64,000 nt of DNA. It comes from Phycicoccus jejuensis (GTDB lineage: Bacteria; Actinomycetota; Actinomycetes; Actinomycetales; Dermatophilaceae). Shown here piece by piece: positions 8,363 to 18,441 of this stretch. The position numbers and the translations under genes are program-made. Within the stretch, counting starts at the first letter, position 1. Every line of letters begins with the position of its first letter. The DNA is taken from positions 248,001-312,000 of the forward strand of contig NZ_JOEE01000002.1 of assembly GCF_000720925.1 (NCBI RefSeq), read 5' to 3'. The notes beneath the pieces are model-generated. The model was not told the origin of the DNA and searched no databases. It saw nothing but the letters and a program-made list of their open reading frames with translations.

Positions 8363-9067
8363 TCAGCCCTCCGCCGGGGTGATGAGGCCCGCCTCGTGCG
8401 CGAGGACGACGGCCTGCACCCGGTCGCGCAGCTGGAGCTTGGCGAGGCAGTTCGACACGTGCGTCTTGACCGTCGCCTCCCCGAGGAAGAGCGTGCGCGC
8501 GATCTCGCCGTTCGACAGGCCGCGCCCGACGAGGACGAGCACCTCGCGCTCGCGCTCGGTCAGCCGGTCCAGGCCCGGCGGGTCGGGGCGGCGCGGGGCC
8601 GGGCGCTCGCTCGTCATCCGCTCGATGACCCGGCGCGTCACCTCCGGCGCGAGGATGCCCGAGCCGGAGCCGACGACGCGCACGGCCTCGACGAGCTGCT
8701 CGGGCTCGGCGTTCTTGAGGAGGAAGCCGCTGGCCCCGGCGTCGAGCGCGTCGAAGAGGTAGTCGTCGCGGTCGAACGTCGTGAGGACGACGACCCGGCC
8801 GAGGTCCTCGGCGACGATCCGCCGCGTCGCCTCGATGCCGTCGAGCACGGGCATCTGCACGTCCATGAGGACGACGTCGGGCCTGGTCTCGCGGGCGACG
8901 ACGACGGCCTCGGCCCCGTTCGCGGCCTGGCCGACGACCTCGAGGTCGTCCTCGACCGAGAGCATCATCGTGAAGCCCGAGCGGACCATCGCGTGGTCGT
9001 CGACGAGGAGCACCCGCAGCGGTGCGGCGGCGTCGGTCGCGTCCGTCGGGCCGGCCTCGCCGCTCAC
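8363..9067 (-). CDS. NarL/LuxR-type response regulator
   Basis: A 234-residue DNA-binding regulator. The receiver domain spans about residues 17-135, with the phosphoacceptor D69 in VVLMDVQMP and the acidic pair in LLVDDH. The C-terminal LuxR helix-turn-helix contains LTEREREVLVLVGRGLSNGE. The GTG start at 9067 overlaps the kinase stop (GTGA). It is probably phosphorylated by the adjacent kinase and may control the neighbouring ABC exporter, a common arrangement in actinomycetes. Confidence 0.93.
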   Translation of the reverse strand: MSGEAGPTDATDAAAPLRVLLVDDHAMVRSGFTMMLSVEDDLEVVGQAANGAEAVVVARETRPDVVLMDVQMPVLDGIEATRRIVAEDLGRVVVLTTFDRDDYLFDALDAGASGFLLKNAEPEQLVEAVRVVGSGSGILAPEVTRRVIERMTSERPAPRRPDPPGLDRLTEREREVLVLVGRGLSNGEIARTLFLGEATVKTHVSNCLAKLQLRDRVQAVVLAHEAGLITPAEG

Positions 9068-10485
9068 TGCTCCACCACCTCGGCGTCGGGCAGGCCGTCC
9101 GGGCTGTCGGGGACGCCCGGCGCCGTCTCGCGCCACGGGTAGCGGGCCCGGACCCGGTAGCCGCCCGTCGGCCGCGGGCCGATCTCGACGGTGCCGCGGT
9201 GCGAGGCCGTCCGCTCGCGGATGCCGAGCTGACCGAGGCCGCTGCCGGAGGTGCCGGCGCGCGGGCGGCCGTCGTCGACGACCTCGACCTCGGCGAACCC
9301 CGCGACGTCGTCGAGCCGGACGACGACCGAGACGCGCGTGGCCGTCGAGTGCTTCTCGACGTTGGTCAGCGCCTCCTGCACCGTGCGGTGGATGGAGTGG
9401 GCCAGCGGCGTGCCGAGCCGGGACGCGGCCCCGGGCCGGGCCTCGACGACGTCGAGCGCCACGCGGCGACCCGGGGTCGTGCAGGCCGCGACGAGGTCGG
9501 GCAGCTGGGCGAGGCCCGGCTGGGGAGCGCGCCCGGGGGCCGCGGCGTCCGACGCGGCGCCCGGCCGCTCGACCTCGCGCAGCGTGCCGAGGAGGCCACG
9601 CATCGACGTCACCGCCTCCCGCGAGGACCCCTCGATGCCGGCGAGCGCCGTCCGCGTGGCCTCCGGGTCGCGGTCCATGACCCGCCGGGCGGCCGCGGCC
9701 TGGATGCCGATGACCGACACGTGGTGGGCGACGACGTCGTGCAGCTCGCGCGCGATGCGCAGCCGCTCCTCGGTGACGGCGCGCTGGCGCAGCGCCTCGG
9801 TCTGGGCCGTGATGGTGGCCGCCTGCCGCTCGAGCACCGCGCGGTCGCGCGCCGAGCGCCACTGCAGCTGGCCGATGACGACCGCCCCGCCGAAGTACAC
9901 GACGTTGATGACGAGGGTGAGCAGGACCGCCGCGGGGATCTGCCCGAGGACCCCGTAGCGCTCGCCCGCGGTGGCCTCGTCGACGTAGTCCTGCGCCGCG
10001 TTGCCGAGGGCGAACTGCAGCGCGATCCACGTGAACATCACGACGACGATGACCCCGACGACGACGAGCATCCAGCGCCGGTCGCGCGCCCACGCCACCC
10101 CCGACATGAGGGCGACGAAGTAGATGACCTGCATCGTGAACTGGCCCATGACCATCGGCATCGTCACGCCGACGACGATCATGTGGACGGCGGCGAGCGC
10201 GGCGACGGTGACCGGCCAGCGCCGCCGGCCGACGAGCAGCCCGGCGCCGGTGGCGACGGCGAGCCACTGCACCCACCACGGGGCGCCGGTCTCACGGAGC
10301 ACGCCGACGCTGCGGACGAGCTCGAGCGCGACGAGGCCGAAGACCCCGATGGCGACCGCCCAGGCGACGTCGGCGCGGCCGACGGGCGGTCGCGGCCGCT
10401 GCCACGTCTCGTCGGCCCCGAACCACCCGGCGACGCGGGCGAGGAGGGGTCGCGCGGGCTGCGCGGGGCGCACGGGGCTGGGCAT
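9064..10485 (-). CDS. Sensor histidine kinase, DesK/NarX-type (HisKA_3)
   Basis: A 473-residue membrane kinase. Four to six hydrophobic segments in the first ~190 residues form the sensor. The dimerisation/phosphoacceptor motif RIARELHDVVAHHVSVIGIQ carries the histidine of HisKA_3. The ATPase domain contains VQEALTNVEKH (N box) and DDGRPRAGTSGSGLGQLGI (G boxes). An ATP-binding tail ends about 40 residues before the C-terminus. It forms an operon with the response regulator and shares a short divergent promoter region with the GrpB-like gene. Confidence 0.92.
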   Translation of the reverse strand: MPSPVRPAQPARPLLARVAGWFGADETWQRPRPPVGRADVAWAVAIGVFGLVALELVRSVGVLRETGAPWWVQWLAVATGAGLLVGRRRWPVTVAALAAVHMIVVGVTMPMVMGQFTMQVIYFVALMSGVAWARDRRWMLVVVGVIVVVMFTWIALQFALGNAAQDYVDEATAGERYGVLGQIPAAVLLTLVINVVYFGGAVVIGQLQWRSARDRAVLERQAATITAQTEALRQRAVTEERLRIARELHDVVAHHVSVIGIQAAAARRVMDRDPEATRTALAGIEGSSREAVTSMRGLLGTLREVERPGAASDAAAPGRAPQPGLAQLPDLVAACTTPGRRVALDVVEARPGAASRLGTPLAHSIHRTVQEALTNVEKHSTATRVSVVVRLDDVAGFAEVEVVDDGRPRAGTSGSGLGQLGIRERTASHRGTVEIGPRPTGGYRVRARYPWRETAPGVPDSPDGLPDAEVVEQ

Positions 10486-10492
10486 GGCGACC

Positions 10493-10564
10493 AGCCTAGG
10501 TCGGGGCCGCGGTGTGCGGCCTCCCCCGCGAGGGGGAGCCGACCTCGGCCCACCGGACTAGGGT
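10493..10564. promoter_or_regulatory. Divergent leaderless promoters
   Basis: On the minus strand TAGGCT (10493-10498) is 7 bases from the kinase ATG. On the plus strand TAGGGT (10559-10564) is 6 bases from the GTG at 10571. The 85-base gap therefore holds two face-to-face promoters, each predicting an mRNA without a leader. Confidence 0.55.
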
Positions 10565-10570
10565 GCGGCG

Positions 10571-11179
10571 GTGGCCACCGCCGAGGAGATCGCGTCCTTC
10601 CCCGACGACACCCCGCCCCCCGGCGCCTCCCCGTGGGTCGCCGGAGGGCCGTCCCCGATGGTCGCCGTCGTCGACCCGGATCCGGCCTGGCCGGCGTCGT
10701 TCGAGCGGCTCGACGCCCTCGTCCGTGACGCGCTCGGGCCCCGGGTCCTGCAGCTGGACCACATCGGCTCGACATCGGTCCCCGGCCTGCCCGCCAAGCC
10801 CGTCATCGACCTCGACCTCGTCGTCGCGGACCCCGACGACGAGGAGCACTACGTCCCCGCGCTGGAGACGGCCGGCTTCGTCCTCTGGGTGCGCGAGCCG
10901 TGGTGGGACGGCCACCGCCTGCTGCGGCATGCCGACCCGGCAGCCAACCTCCACGTGTTCGGGCCCGACAGCGCCGGCCCGTGGCGCGACCGCGTCTTCC
11001 GCGACTGGCTGCGCGCGCACGACGACGACCGCGACCGCTACGCCGCCGTCAAGCGCGAGGCGTCCGTCGCCGCGGTCGGGGCCGGCGAGCACGCGATGCA
11101 GTACAACGCCCGCAAGCAGGAGGTCCTGCGCGACATCGCCCGCCGGGCCTTCGCCGCCGCCGGGCTGCCCGTGCGCTGA
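10571..11179 (+). CDS. GrpB family protein (nucleotidyltransferase-like)
   Basis: A 202-residue protein of the GrpB/UPF0157 family, a nucleotidyltransferase-like fold. Family members occur alone or fused to dephospho-CoA kinase, and their biochemical role is not well settled. The sequence shows HIGSTSVPGLPAKPVIDLD (about residues 62-80), the signature with metal-binding aspartates, and a C-terminal helical part with the conserved lysine-rich KQEVLRDIARRAF. The GTG start is supported by the -10 box 6 bases upstream. It is likely monocistronic. Confidence 0.88.
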   Translation: MATAEEIASFPDDTPPPGASPWVAGGPSPMVAVVDPDPAWPASFERLDALVRDALGPRVLQLDHIGSTSVPGLPAKPVIDLDLVVADPDDEEHYVPALETAGFVLWVREPWWDGHRLLRHADPAANLHVFGPDSAGPWRDRVFRDWLRAHDDDRDRYAAVKREASVAAVGAGEHAMQYNARKQEVLRDIARRAFAAAGLPVR

Positions 11180-11296
11180 CGCCGTCGCCGCCGTCCACGG
11201 GATCGGGCCGCTAGCGTGTCGATCCCGGCGCGGCTCGCTCGTCATCGGGACGTGGGACGGCTCGACGGGCGGGCCGCCGTGACGGAAGGACGAGTG

Positions 11297-11659
11297 ATGG
11301 CCGAGTACCTCCTGTACTTCAACCAGCAGTGGGTCGGGGAGCACCCCGCCGAGTGGTTCGCGTCGAGGGCCCCCCTCGCGCTGGCCGTCGTCGACGAGAT
11401 GCGCGCCGCCGGCGTCTACGTCTTCGCGGGCGGCCTCGAGGAGGACGCCCCGGTCTACTCCGTCGACCCGACGGTCGGCGACGAGGTGGTCGTCACCGAC
11501 GGCCCGTACGTCGAGACGCAGGAGTTCCTCGGCGGGTTCGCGGTCGTCGACGTGCCCGACGACGCGGCCGCCCGGGATTGGGGCGCCCGCATCTCCGCGG
11601 CCTGCGGCTGGCCGCACGAGATCCGGCGGTTCGGCAGGAACCCGGACCTCCCGGCCTGA
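11297..11659 (+). CDS. YCII-related (DGPF) domain protein
   Basis: A 120-residue single-domain protein of the YCII/DGPF family. The DGPYVETQEFLGGFAVVDV segment matches the DGP(F/Y) signature. The family adopts a ferredoxin-like fold; a catalytic role is uncertain. The ATG at 11297 has a good ribosome site (GGAAGGA, 11284-11290), so the longer open frame from 11216 is not needed. A TAGCGT-type -10 box at about 11212 would give a leader of about 75 bases. It converges on serS. Confidence 0.85.
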   Translation: MAEYLLYFNQQWVGEHPAEWFASRAPLALAVVDEMRAAGVYVFAGGLEEDAPVYSVDPTVGDEVVVTDGPYVETQEFLGGFAVVDVPDDAAARDWGARISAACGWPHEIRRFGRNPDLPA

Positions 11660-11687
11660 CCGGCCGGGGTGGCCGGGGCGGGGCGGG

Positions 11688-12956
11688 TCAGCGGACGGGC
11701 GTCAGGACGTCGAGGCCGACGACCGGCCGCAGCGCCTCGGGGACGACGACCGACCCGTCGGCCTGCTGGTGGTTCTCGAGGATGGCGACGAGCCAGCGCG
11801 TCGTGGCGAGCGTGCCGTTGAGCGTGGCCGCCACCTCGTTGCCCGCCTCGCCCCGGAAGCGGGTGTTGAGGCGGCGCGCCTGGAAGGTCGTGCAGTTCGA
11901 GGTCGAGGTCAGCTCGCGGTAGCGGCCCTGCGTGGGCACCCATCCCTCGCAGTCGAACTTGCGCGCGGCCGGCCCACCGAGGTCGCCGGCGGCGGTGTCG
12001 ATGACCCGGTAGGGCACCTCGACGAGCGCGAGCATCTCCTTCTCGAGGGCGAGCAGGCGCTCGTGCTCGGCGGCGGCGTCCTCGGGACGGCAGTAGACGA
12101 ACATCTCGATCTTGTTGAACTGGTGCACGCGGATGATGCCGCGGGTGTCCTTGCCGTACGAGCCGGCCTCCCGGCGGTAGCAGGTCGACTGCCCGGCGTA
12201 GCGGACCGGCCCGGCCGACAGGTCGACGACCTCGTCGGCGTGGAAGCCCGCGAGCGCGACCTCCGAGGTTCCGGTCAGGTAGAGGTCGTCGGCCTCGAGC
12301 CGGTAGACCTCGTCGGCGTGGTGGTCGAGGAAGCCGGCGCCGGCCATCACCTCGGGCTTGACGAGCGTCGGGGTGATGAGGGGCACGAACCCGAGGCCGA
12401 TCGCCTTCTGCATCGCGAGGTGCAGCAGGCCCATCTCGAGCCGCGCGCCGACGCCCTTGAGGAAGTAGAAGCGCGAGCCGGCGACCTTGGCGCCACGCTC
12501 CATGTCGAGCGCGTCGAGGCCCTCGGCGAGCGCGAGGTGGTCCTTCGGCTCGAAGCCCTCGGCCGCGAAGTCGCGGGGCGTCCCGACATCCTCGAGCACG
12601 ACGTAGTCGTCCTCGCCGCCGGCCGGCACCTCGGGCTCGACGACGTTGCCCATCGTGCGCATCAGCGCGTCGAGCTCGGTCTGGGCGTCGTCGGCCGCGG
12701 CCGAGAGCGCCTTGACCTCGGCGGCGATCTCCTTGGTGCGGGCCAGGAGCGCCTGCTTCTCGTCGCCCTGGGCGCGGGCGACGTCCTTGCCCATCGACTT
12801 CTGCTCGGCGCGCAGCCGTTCGTAGGCGGTGAGCGAGGAACGGCGGCGCTCGTCGGCGGCGAGCACGGCGTCGACGACGCCGTCGTCCTCACCGCGGGCA
12901 CGCTGGCTCGCGCGCACCGTGTCGGGGTCCTCCCGGAGCAGCCTGATGTCGATCAC
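11688..12956 (-). CDS. serS: Seryl-tRNA synthetase
   Basis: A 422-residue class II synthetase charging tRNA-Ser with serine. The N-terminal ~100 residues form the tRNA-binding coiled coil (rich in K, E, A). Motif 2 lies in [20 protein letters not shown] and motif 3 in [17 protein letters not shown]. The [18 protein letters not shown] segment is the serine-binding part. Length is normal. The GTG start at 12956 is 6 bases from a TAGACT -10 box (12963-12968), so the message is probably leaderless. Confidence 0.97.
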   Translation of the reverse strand: MIDIRLLREDPDTVRASQRARGEDDGVVDAVLAADERRRSSLTAYERLRAEQKSMGKDVARAQGDEKQALLARTKEIAAEVKALSAAADDAQTELDALMRTMGNVVEPEVPAGGEDDYVVLEDVGTPRDFAAEGFEPKDHLALAEGLDALDMERGAKVAGSRFYFLKGVGARLEMGLLHLAMQKAIGLGFVPLITPTLVKPEVMAGAGFLDHHADEVYRLEADDLYLTGTSEVALAGFHADEVVDLSAGPVRYAGQSTCYRREAGSYGKDTRGIIRVHQFNKIEMFVYCRPEDAAAEHERLLALEKEMLALVEVPYRVIDTAAGDLGGPAARKFDCEGWVPTQGRYRELTSTSNCTTFQARRLNTRFRGEAGNEVAATLNGTLATTRWLVAILENHQQADGSVVVPEALRPVVGLDVLTPVR

Positions 12957-13022
12957 GCGGCGAGTCTAACGACGCGGTCGGGGCCGCCTCCTCCGTGTTT
13001 CCCGGTACCGGCCGCGCCCGGC

Positions 13023-13658
13023 TCAGTCGGGGCGGCCGGTGACGAGCAGGCCGGTGCCGAGGCCGACCATCATGAGCCCGCCGACGCCACCGACCCGCTC
13101 CATCCGGCGCGGGGACGACGCGAACCACTCGCGGAACCGCGACGCGGCGAGCGCCACCGCGCCGTCCCCCGCCAGCGCGACGACCGCGAAGACGGCACCG
13201 AGGACGAGGAGCTGGAGCGCGACCGGGCCCGTGCGGTCGACGAACTGCGGCAGCAGCGCCATGAAGAACACGAGCGACTTCGGGTTGGTGACGCCGACGA
13301 CGTAGCCGGCCCGGACCGCGTGCGAGGCAGGCGCGGGCGGCAGCCCGGACGACAGCGCCGCCGCGAGGTCGCGGCGGTGGCGGACCGACTGGACGCCGAG
13401 GTACACGAGGTAGCCGGCGCCGACGAGCTTCAGCCCGGTGTAGACGGCCGCGCTCGAGGCGACGAGGGGACCGAGACCGACGGCGATCGCGACGATCTGG
13501 GTGAGGATGCCACCCGCGTTCCCCAGCACGGTGAGCAGCGCGGCCCGGCGCCCCGCCGAGAGGGCGCGGCCGATGGTGAAGAGCACCGACGGTCCCGGGA
13601 TCGCGACGATGACGACCGAGGCGAGGGCGAAGGCGAGGACGGTGGCGGCGGACGGCAC
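13023..13658 (-). CDS. LysE/RhtB family amino-acid exporter
   Basis: A 211-residue membrane protein with about six helices, typical of the LysE superfamily that exports amino acids such as lysine, threonine or homoserine. The N-terminal VIVAIPGPSVLFTIGRALSAG motif carries the PGP signature, and VGVTNPKSLVFFMALLPQF is a second family motif. The frame is open further upstream, but the GTG at 13658 places the first helix at the N-terminus as in the family. Substrate not determinable. Confidence 0.88.
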   Translation of the reverse strand: MPSAATVLAFALASVVIVAIPGPSVLFTIGRALSAGRRAALLTVLGNAGGILTQIVAIAVGLGPLVASSAAVYTGLKLVGAGYLVYLGVQSVRHRRDLAAALSSGLPPAPASHAVRAGYVVGVTNPKSLVFFMALLPQFVDRTGPVALQLLVLGAVFAVVALAGDGAVALAASRFREWFASSPRRMERVGGVGGLMMVGLGTGLLVTGRPD

Positions 13659-13745
13659 GCGCCCAGTGTGGCGCCGTGAGGACGGGGGCCGCACCCCCGT
13701 TCGGCGGACACCTGCCGGTGGCGGTCGACCGCTCGGATCGTGAAT

Positions 13746-13777
13746 AAGTAACGTCCATGCGTTCCACTGCGTGACTT
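13746..13777. promoter_or_regulatory. Candidate operator dyad before the muropeptide operon
   Basis: AAGTAACG (13746-13753) and CGTGACTT (13770-13777) are inverted with one mismatch and centres 24 bases apart, in the most A/T-rich part of this gap. A TAGCAT -10 candidate lies at 13785-13790. The placement suits a repressor site for the downstream ABC-anmK operon. Confidence 0.35.
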
Positions 13778-13858
13778 GTTGACCTAGCATCGGCCGCGTG
13801 GACCGTGCCGGTCCCCGACCTGCGGGGACACGGGCCCTCCGACCACCTCCAGGAGCCG

Positions 13859-15403
13859 ATGATGCCTTCCGTCCGACGACCGTCCGCCCGGGCCACCGCG
13901 GCCCTCACCCTCTGCGCGGCCCTCGGCCTCTCGGCCTGCGGAGGCGGGGCCACCAGCGGCACGGCCGCGTCCGGCGACGGGCGCATCGTCGTCGGCATCA
14001 GCGCCGACCCCACCCAGACGCTGCCGTGGACGGTCACCTCCAAGCAGGCGATCCAGGTCCTGTCGCAGGTCTACAGCACCCTGCTCGACACCGGGGCGAA
14101 CTCCGAACCGGTCGCCGGGCTCGCCGAGCTGCCGACCGTCTCGGACGACGGGCTCACCTACACCTTCACCCTCAAGCAGGGCGTCACCTTCAGTGACGGG
14201 TCGGCCCTCGACTCGACCGACGTCAAGCACACGTTCGAGACGATCATGGACCCGGAGTCCAAGGCCACGTCGGCGTCGTACTTCGCGAGCGTCGCCTCCG
14301 TCGAGGCTCCCGACGCCCAGACCGTCGTCGTGACGCTGAGCCGTCCGGACGCCTCGTTCCCCAGCGGCCTCACCGGGACCAACACCGGCATCGTCCCCTC
14401 CGACGCCGACCCGGCGACCCTCGAGAAGACGCCGCTCGGCTCCGGCCCGTACGCCTGGGACACCCGGACCCCGAACCAGTCGATCACCCTGAAGCGCAAC
14501 GACTCCTACTACGGCGGCACGCCGGGCGCGGCGGGCCTGGAGTTCCGCGTCATCCCCGACGAGCAGGCCATGGTCTCGGCCCTGCGCACCGGGGCCGTCG
14601 ACCTCACGGTGCTCGACGACCCGATCACCGCGCGGACCGCCGGGACGGGCAAGGTCACGAGCACGGCCGTCGACTCGCTCAGCTACCACGCCCTCCAGCT
14701 GCGCGCGTCGTCACCGACGCTCTCGGACGTCAACACGCGGCTCGCCATCCAGTGCGCGGTCTCGCGGCAGGAGGTCGTCGACTCCGCGGCCCTCGGAGCC
14801 GGTGAGGTGACCGGCCCCATCACCTCACCCCAGTACCGCTCCGACCCCGCCGCCCAGCCCTGCCCCGAGCAGGACCTGGCCAAGGCCAAGCAGTACCTCG
14901 CCGCCGCGGGGACGCCCGACGGCTTCGACCTCAAGCTCATGACGTCGCAGGGCCTGTACTCGACCGCGGTCGACGAGGCCCAGGCCATCCAGGCCCAGCT
15001 CGGCAAGGTGGGCATCCGGGTCCAGCTCGAGAGCCTGGACTCCGGCGACTACGTCGACCGCTGGCTGGCGGGCGACTTCGACGCGGCGATCGCGCTCAAC
15101 GGGGGCAGTGCCGACCCCAACACCATGTACGCCCGGTACTTCACGAGCAAGGGCAGCTTCCAGAAGGTGGCGGGCTACTCCTCGCCCTCGCTCGACCGGC
15201 TGTTCACCGAGGGAGTCGCGACGACCGACCCGGCCGAGCGCAAGGCCGTCTACGCGCAGGTCTCGGACGAGCTCGTCGACCAGGCGGCCTGGGTGTGGCT
15301 GTTCACGCCGAAGCTGTTCCTCGTCCACGACAGCGCGATGCAGGGGCTCGAGGCCCGGACCGACGCGAGCCTCAGCACCCTGTGGAAGGCCTCGCTCGGC
15401 TGA
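13859..15403 (+). CDS. ABC transporter substrate-binding lipoprotein, peptide/muropeptide type (SBP_bac_5)
   Basis: A 514-residue extracytoplasmic solute-binding protein of family 5 (DppA/OppA/MppA). It has a basic N-terminus, a hydrophobic core and the lipobox LSAC with cysteine at about residue 27. Family features include the DGLTYTFTLKQGVTFSDGS segment near residues 90-120 and the GSGPYAW motif near 195. Two adjacent ATGs (13859, 13862) follow an AGGAG-like site; either may be used. It opens a six-gene rightward operon with two permeases, anhydro-MurNAc kinase, a serine hydrolase and a double ATPase, so the ligand is more likely a cell-wall peptide or sugar than a general dipeptide. Confidence 0.9.
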   Translation: MMPSVRRPSARATAALTLCAALGLSACGGGATSGTAASGDGRIVVGISADPTQTLPWTVTSKQAIQVLSQVYSTLLDTGANSEPVAGLAELPTVSDDGLTYTFTLKQGVTFSDGSALDSTDVKHTFETIMDPESKATSASYFASVASVEAPDAQTVVVTLSRPDASFPSGLTGTNTGIVPSDADPATLEKTPLGSGPYAWDTRTPNQSITLKRNDSYYGGTPGAAGLEFRVIPDEQAMVSALRTGAVDLTVLDDPITARTAGTGKVTSTAVDSLSYHALQLRASSPTLSDVNTRLAIQCAVSRQEVVDSAALGAGEVTGPITSPQYRSDPAAQPCPEQDLAKAKQYLAAAGTPDGFDLKLMTSQGLYSTAVDEAQAIQAQLGKVGIRVQLESLDSGDYVDRWLAGDFDAAIALNGGSADPNTMYARYFTSKGSFQKVAGYSSPSLDRLFTEGVATTDPAERKAVYAQVSDELVDQAAWVWLFTPKLFLVHDSAMQGLEARTDASLSTLWKASLG

Positions 15404-15404
15404 C

Positions 15405-16382
15405 ATGACCCGACTGCGCGCAGCCCTCTCCCGTCCGCTCGTCCGCCGGCTCGCCGAGGCCGTCGTCACCCTCGTCGGCGTCTCGCTGCTCACCTTCGTG
15501 GTGCTGCGCGTGGTGCCGGGAGACCAGATCACCGCGTCGTACGGCATCGCGGCCGGGGAGCTGAGCCCCGACCAGATCCGCTCCCTCGAGGCGTACTACG
15601 GCATCGACCGACCGTGGCCCGTGCAGTACCTCGGGTGGCTCGGCGGAGTCCTGTCGGGCAACCTCGGGCTCTCGACGGCCTCCGGCACGAGCGTCGCCGC
15701 CCTCACGGCGCAGGCGCTTCCCAACACCGTCGAGCTGGCGGTCCTCGCGATCGTCGTCGGGCTGCTCCTCGGGATCCCCGGGGGGATGCTCGCCGCCAGC
15801 CGTCCGGGGCGGGCCCGTGACGGGGCGACCCAGCTCGGGAGCCTGCTCTCGCTGTCCGTCCCCTCGTTCCTCCTCGCGACCGCCCTCGCCACGTTCCTCG
15901 CCAACCAGCTCGGCTGGTACCCCAACGGCGAGGGGTACCGCACCCTGCTCGAGGACCCCTGGCTCAACCTCCAGCAGATGGCCCTGCCCGCGCTCGTGCT
16001 CGGCGTCAGCATCGCCTCGCCGGTGCTGCAGACGACGCGCACCGCGATCCTCGGGGTGCGCTCGGAGGACTTCGTCCGGACAGCGAGGGCCAAGGGCGTG
16101 CCCCCGCGACTGCTGCAGGTGAGGCACGTGCTGCGCAACGCCCTGATCCCCGTCGTCACGATGACGGGCCTGCAGTTCGGCTTCCTCCTCTCGGGCGCGC
16201 TCGTCGCCGAGCAGATCTTCGCGGTCCCGGGCATCGGCCGCCAGGTGCTGCTCGGGCTCCAGCAGAAGGAGTACGCCGTGGTGCAGAGCACCGTGCTCGT
16301 CATCGCCGTCATGTTCGTGCTCGTCAACCTCCTCACCGATCTCGTCTACCGGCTGGTCGACCCCCGGGTGCGTGCCCGGTGA
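15405..16382 (+). CDS. ABC transporter permease, DppB-like
   Basis: A 325-residue inner-membrane permease with six predicted helices. Family motifs are LTFVVLRVVPGD near the N-terminus, YGIDRPWPVQYLGWLGGVL, and the EAA loop around RTARAKGVPPRLLQVRHVLR. The ATG is one base beyond the upstream stop. With the next gene it forms the translocation channel. Confidence 0.93.
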   Translation: MTRLRAALSRPLVRRLAEAVVTLVGVSLLTFVVLRVVPGDQITASYGIAAGELSPDQIRSLEAYYGIDRPWPVQYLGWLGGVLSGNLGLSTASGTSVAALTAQALPNTVELAVLAIVVGLLLGIPGGMLAASRPGRARDGATQLGSLLSLSVPSFLLATALATFLANQLGWYPNGEGYRTLLEDPWLNLQQMALPALVLGVSIASPVLQTTRTAILGVRSEDFVRTARAKGVPPRLLQVRHVLRNALIPVVTMTGLQFGFLLSGALVAEQIFAVPGIGRQVLLGLQQKEYAVVQSTVLVIAVMFVLVNLLTDLVYRLVDPRVRAR

Positions 16383-17263
16383 GCGCCACCGAGACCGGTC
16401 TCGAGCCGGGCGCGGCCGCCGCCGGTCGGGCGCGTGCGTGGCGGGCCGCCTTCGGCACGCCCTCGGGCGCGGTCGGGGTGCTGCTCATGGTGCTGGTCGT
16501 CGGCCTCGCCCTCGTCGCCGCCCTGGGCCTGACCCCGCGGGACCCCGCCGCTCAGGACGTGTCCCGCTCGTTGCTCGGCCCGTCCGGCGACGCGTGGTTC
16601 GGGACCGACCAGTTCGGCCGTGACGTCTTCGCCCGTGTCGCGTCGGGTCTCGCGAACTCGATGCGGGTCGCCGTCGTCTCCGTCGCCGCGTCCGGGGCGG
16701 TCGGCCTCACCCTCGGGGTGCTCGCCGGCTTCTTCGGCGGGCTGGTCGACCGGCTCGCCGGCATGCTGACCAACATCCTCTTCGCGTTCCCCTCGCTCCT
16801 CCTGGCCCTGGCGCTCGCGGCCACGCTCGAGCGCAGCTGGCTCACCGTGAGCATCGCCATCGCCGTGGTCTACGTCCCGATCTTCGCGCGCGTGGCCCGG
16901 GGCCCCGTGCTCAGCCTGCGCTCCGCCGAGTACGTCGTCGCCTCCCAGGCCGTCGGGCGCTCGCGCCTCTCGACGCTCGTCGAGCACGTGGTGCCCAACA
17001 TGACCGGCATCCTCGTCGTCCAGACGACGCTGTCGCTGTCCTGGGCGATCCTCACGGAGGCCTCGCTCAGCTTCCTCGGCTTCGGCACGCCGCCGCCCGC
17101 CGCCTCCCTCGGCGGCATGGTCTACGACGCCCAGACGCTCGCGGTCATCGCCCCGTGGCTGCTCGTGTTCCCCGGCATCGGGCTCGTGGTCGCCGTCGTC
17201 GGGCTCAACCTGCTCGGGGACGCGCTGCGCTCGGCCCTCGACCCGCGCGCCGGGGGTCGCTGA
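16379..17263 (+). CDS. ABC transporter permease, DppC-like
   Basis: A 294-residue permease with five to six helices. It carries the DppC hallmarks [14 protein letters not shown] (about residues 75-90) and an EAA loop near [19 protein letters not shown], plus the C-terminal [15 protein letters not shown]. The GTG start overlaps the DppB stop (GTGA). Partner of the preceding permease. Confidence 0.93.
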   Translation: MSATETGLEPGAAAAGRARAWRAAFGTPSGAVGVLLMVLVVGLALVAALGLTPRDPAAQDVSRSLLGPSGDAWFGTDQFGRDVFARVASGLANSMRVAVVSVAASGAVGLTLGVLAGFFGGLVDRLAGMLTNILFAFPSLLLALALAATLERSWLTVSIAIAVVYVPIFARVARGPVLSLRSAEYVVASQAVGRSRLSTLVEHVVPNMTGILVVQTTLSLSWAILTEASLSFLGFGTPPPAASLGGMVYDAQTLAVIAPWLLVFPGIGLVVAVVGLNLLGDALRSALDPRAGGR

Positions 17264-18441
17264 TGCGCGTCCTCGGGATGATCTCCGGCACCTCGCACGA
17301 CGGGATCGACGTCGCGGTCGTCGACCTCGTCGCCGACCGCGACCGGCTGCGGATGCGGCTCGTGCACACCGCGTCCGCTCCCTACCCGGCGGACCTCCGC
17401 CGCCGGCTGCTCGACGCCCTGCCCCCGACGGCCGTCGGGATGGACGCGGTGTGCGAGCTCGACACACGGATCGGGCAGGCGTTCGCCGCGGCCGCCGCCG
17501 ACGCGCTGGAGGCCGTGGGCGCGGTCGACCTCGTCTGCTCCCACGGCCAGACCGTCTACCACTGGGTCGAGGCCGGGAAGGCCCTGGGCACGCTCCAGCT
17601 GGGGCAGCCGGCGTGGATCGCCGAGGCCACCGGCGTCCCCGTGGTCGCCGACGTGCGCGCCGCCGACCTCGCCGCCGGTGGGCAGGGCGCGCCGCTCGTC
17701 CCGGTGCTCGACCGGCTCCTGCTGGGTGGGACCGACGGCAGGCGCGCCGGCGCGCTCAACCTCGGCGGCATCTCGAACATCACCGTCTGCGCACCGGGCG
17801 CGGACCCCGTCGCCTGGGACATCGGGCCGGCCAACGCGCTCGTCGACGCCGCCGTGGTGACCGGGACCGACGGCGCCGCGGCGTTCGACGCGGACGGCAG
17901 GCTGGCGGCGGCGGGAACGGTCGACGAGGGCCTGCTCGAGGTCCTGCTCGCCGAGCCGTACTACGCGCTGCCCGCGCCGAAGAGCACCGGCAAGGAGCTG
18001 TTCCACCGCGCCTACCTCGACGACGCGCTCGCCCGTGCGGGGACGCACCCCCTCCTCCCCGACCTCGTCGCGACCCTCGTCGAGCTCACCGCGCGCACCG
18101 TGGCCCACGCCGTGCGGGCCGCGGACCTCGCCCTCGTCGTCGCGTCCGGTGGCGGGGTCCGCCACCCCGGGCTCATGACCCGGCTCGGCGCACTCCTCGA
18201 GGGGGTCGAGCTGACCACGACCGAGAGCCTCGGGATCCCCTCCGACCAGAAGGAGGCCGTGGCCTTCGCCCTCATCGGCTGGGCCACCGCCCACGGCCTG
18301 CCCGGCAACGTCCCGTCCTGCACCGGGGCCTGCGGCCCCCGCGTCCTCGGCGGTGTGCTCGTCCCGGGGGTCGGCGGTTGGCGGCCCGGTCCCCCGCTTG
18401 CGAGCTGGCCCGGCTCGCTCGTCGTCGAGGGGGCTCCGTGA
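17263..18441 (+). CDS. anmK: Anhydro-N-acetylmuramic acid kinase
   Basis: A 392-residue cytoplasmic kinase that hydrolyses the 1,6-anhydro bond and phosphorylates anhydro-MurNAc to MurNAc-6-phosphate, a step of peptidoglycan recycling. The N-terminal [17 protein letters not shown] is the diagnostic ATP-binding motif. [10 protein letters not shown] and the [11 protein letters not shown] segment match the substrate-binding region, and [10 protein letters not shown] and [10 protein letters not shown] are conserved later. The length is slightly above the E. coli enzyme. The ATG shares a base with the permease stop (TGATG). No MurQ etherase is present in the window, so the product must be handled by a gene elsewhere. 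Confidence 0.94.
   Translation: MRVLGMISGTSHDGIDVAVVDLVADRDRLRMRLVHTASAPYPADLRRRLLDALPPTAVGMDAVCELDTRIGQAFAAAAADALEAVGAVDLVCSHGQTVYHWVEAGKALGTLQLGQPAWIAEATGVPVVADVRAADLAAGGQGAPLVPVLDRLLLGGTDGRRAGALNLGGISNITVCAPGADPVAWDIGPANALVDAAVVTGTDGAAAFDADGRLAAAGTVDEGLLEVLLAEPYYALPAPKSTGKELFHRAYLDDALARAGTHPLLPDLVATLVELTARTVAHAVRAADLALVVASGGGVRHPGLMTRLGALLEGVELTTTESLGIPSDQKEAVAFALIGWATAHGLPGNVPSCTGACGPRVLGGVLVPGVGGWRPGPPLASWPGSLVVEGAP

Noticed and set aside
13798..14196. Leaderless small gene beginning at the GTG after TAGCAT
   Set aside because: The product is Arg/Pro-rich and runs out of frame through the binding-lipoprotein gene; the region is better read as that gene's leader and coding start.
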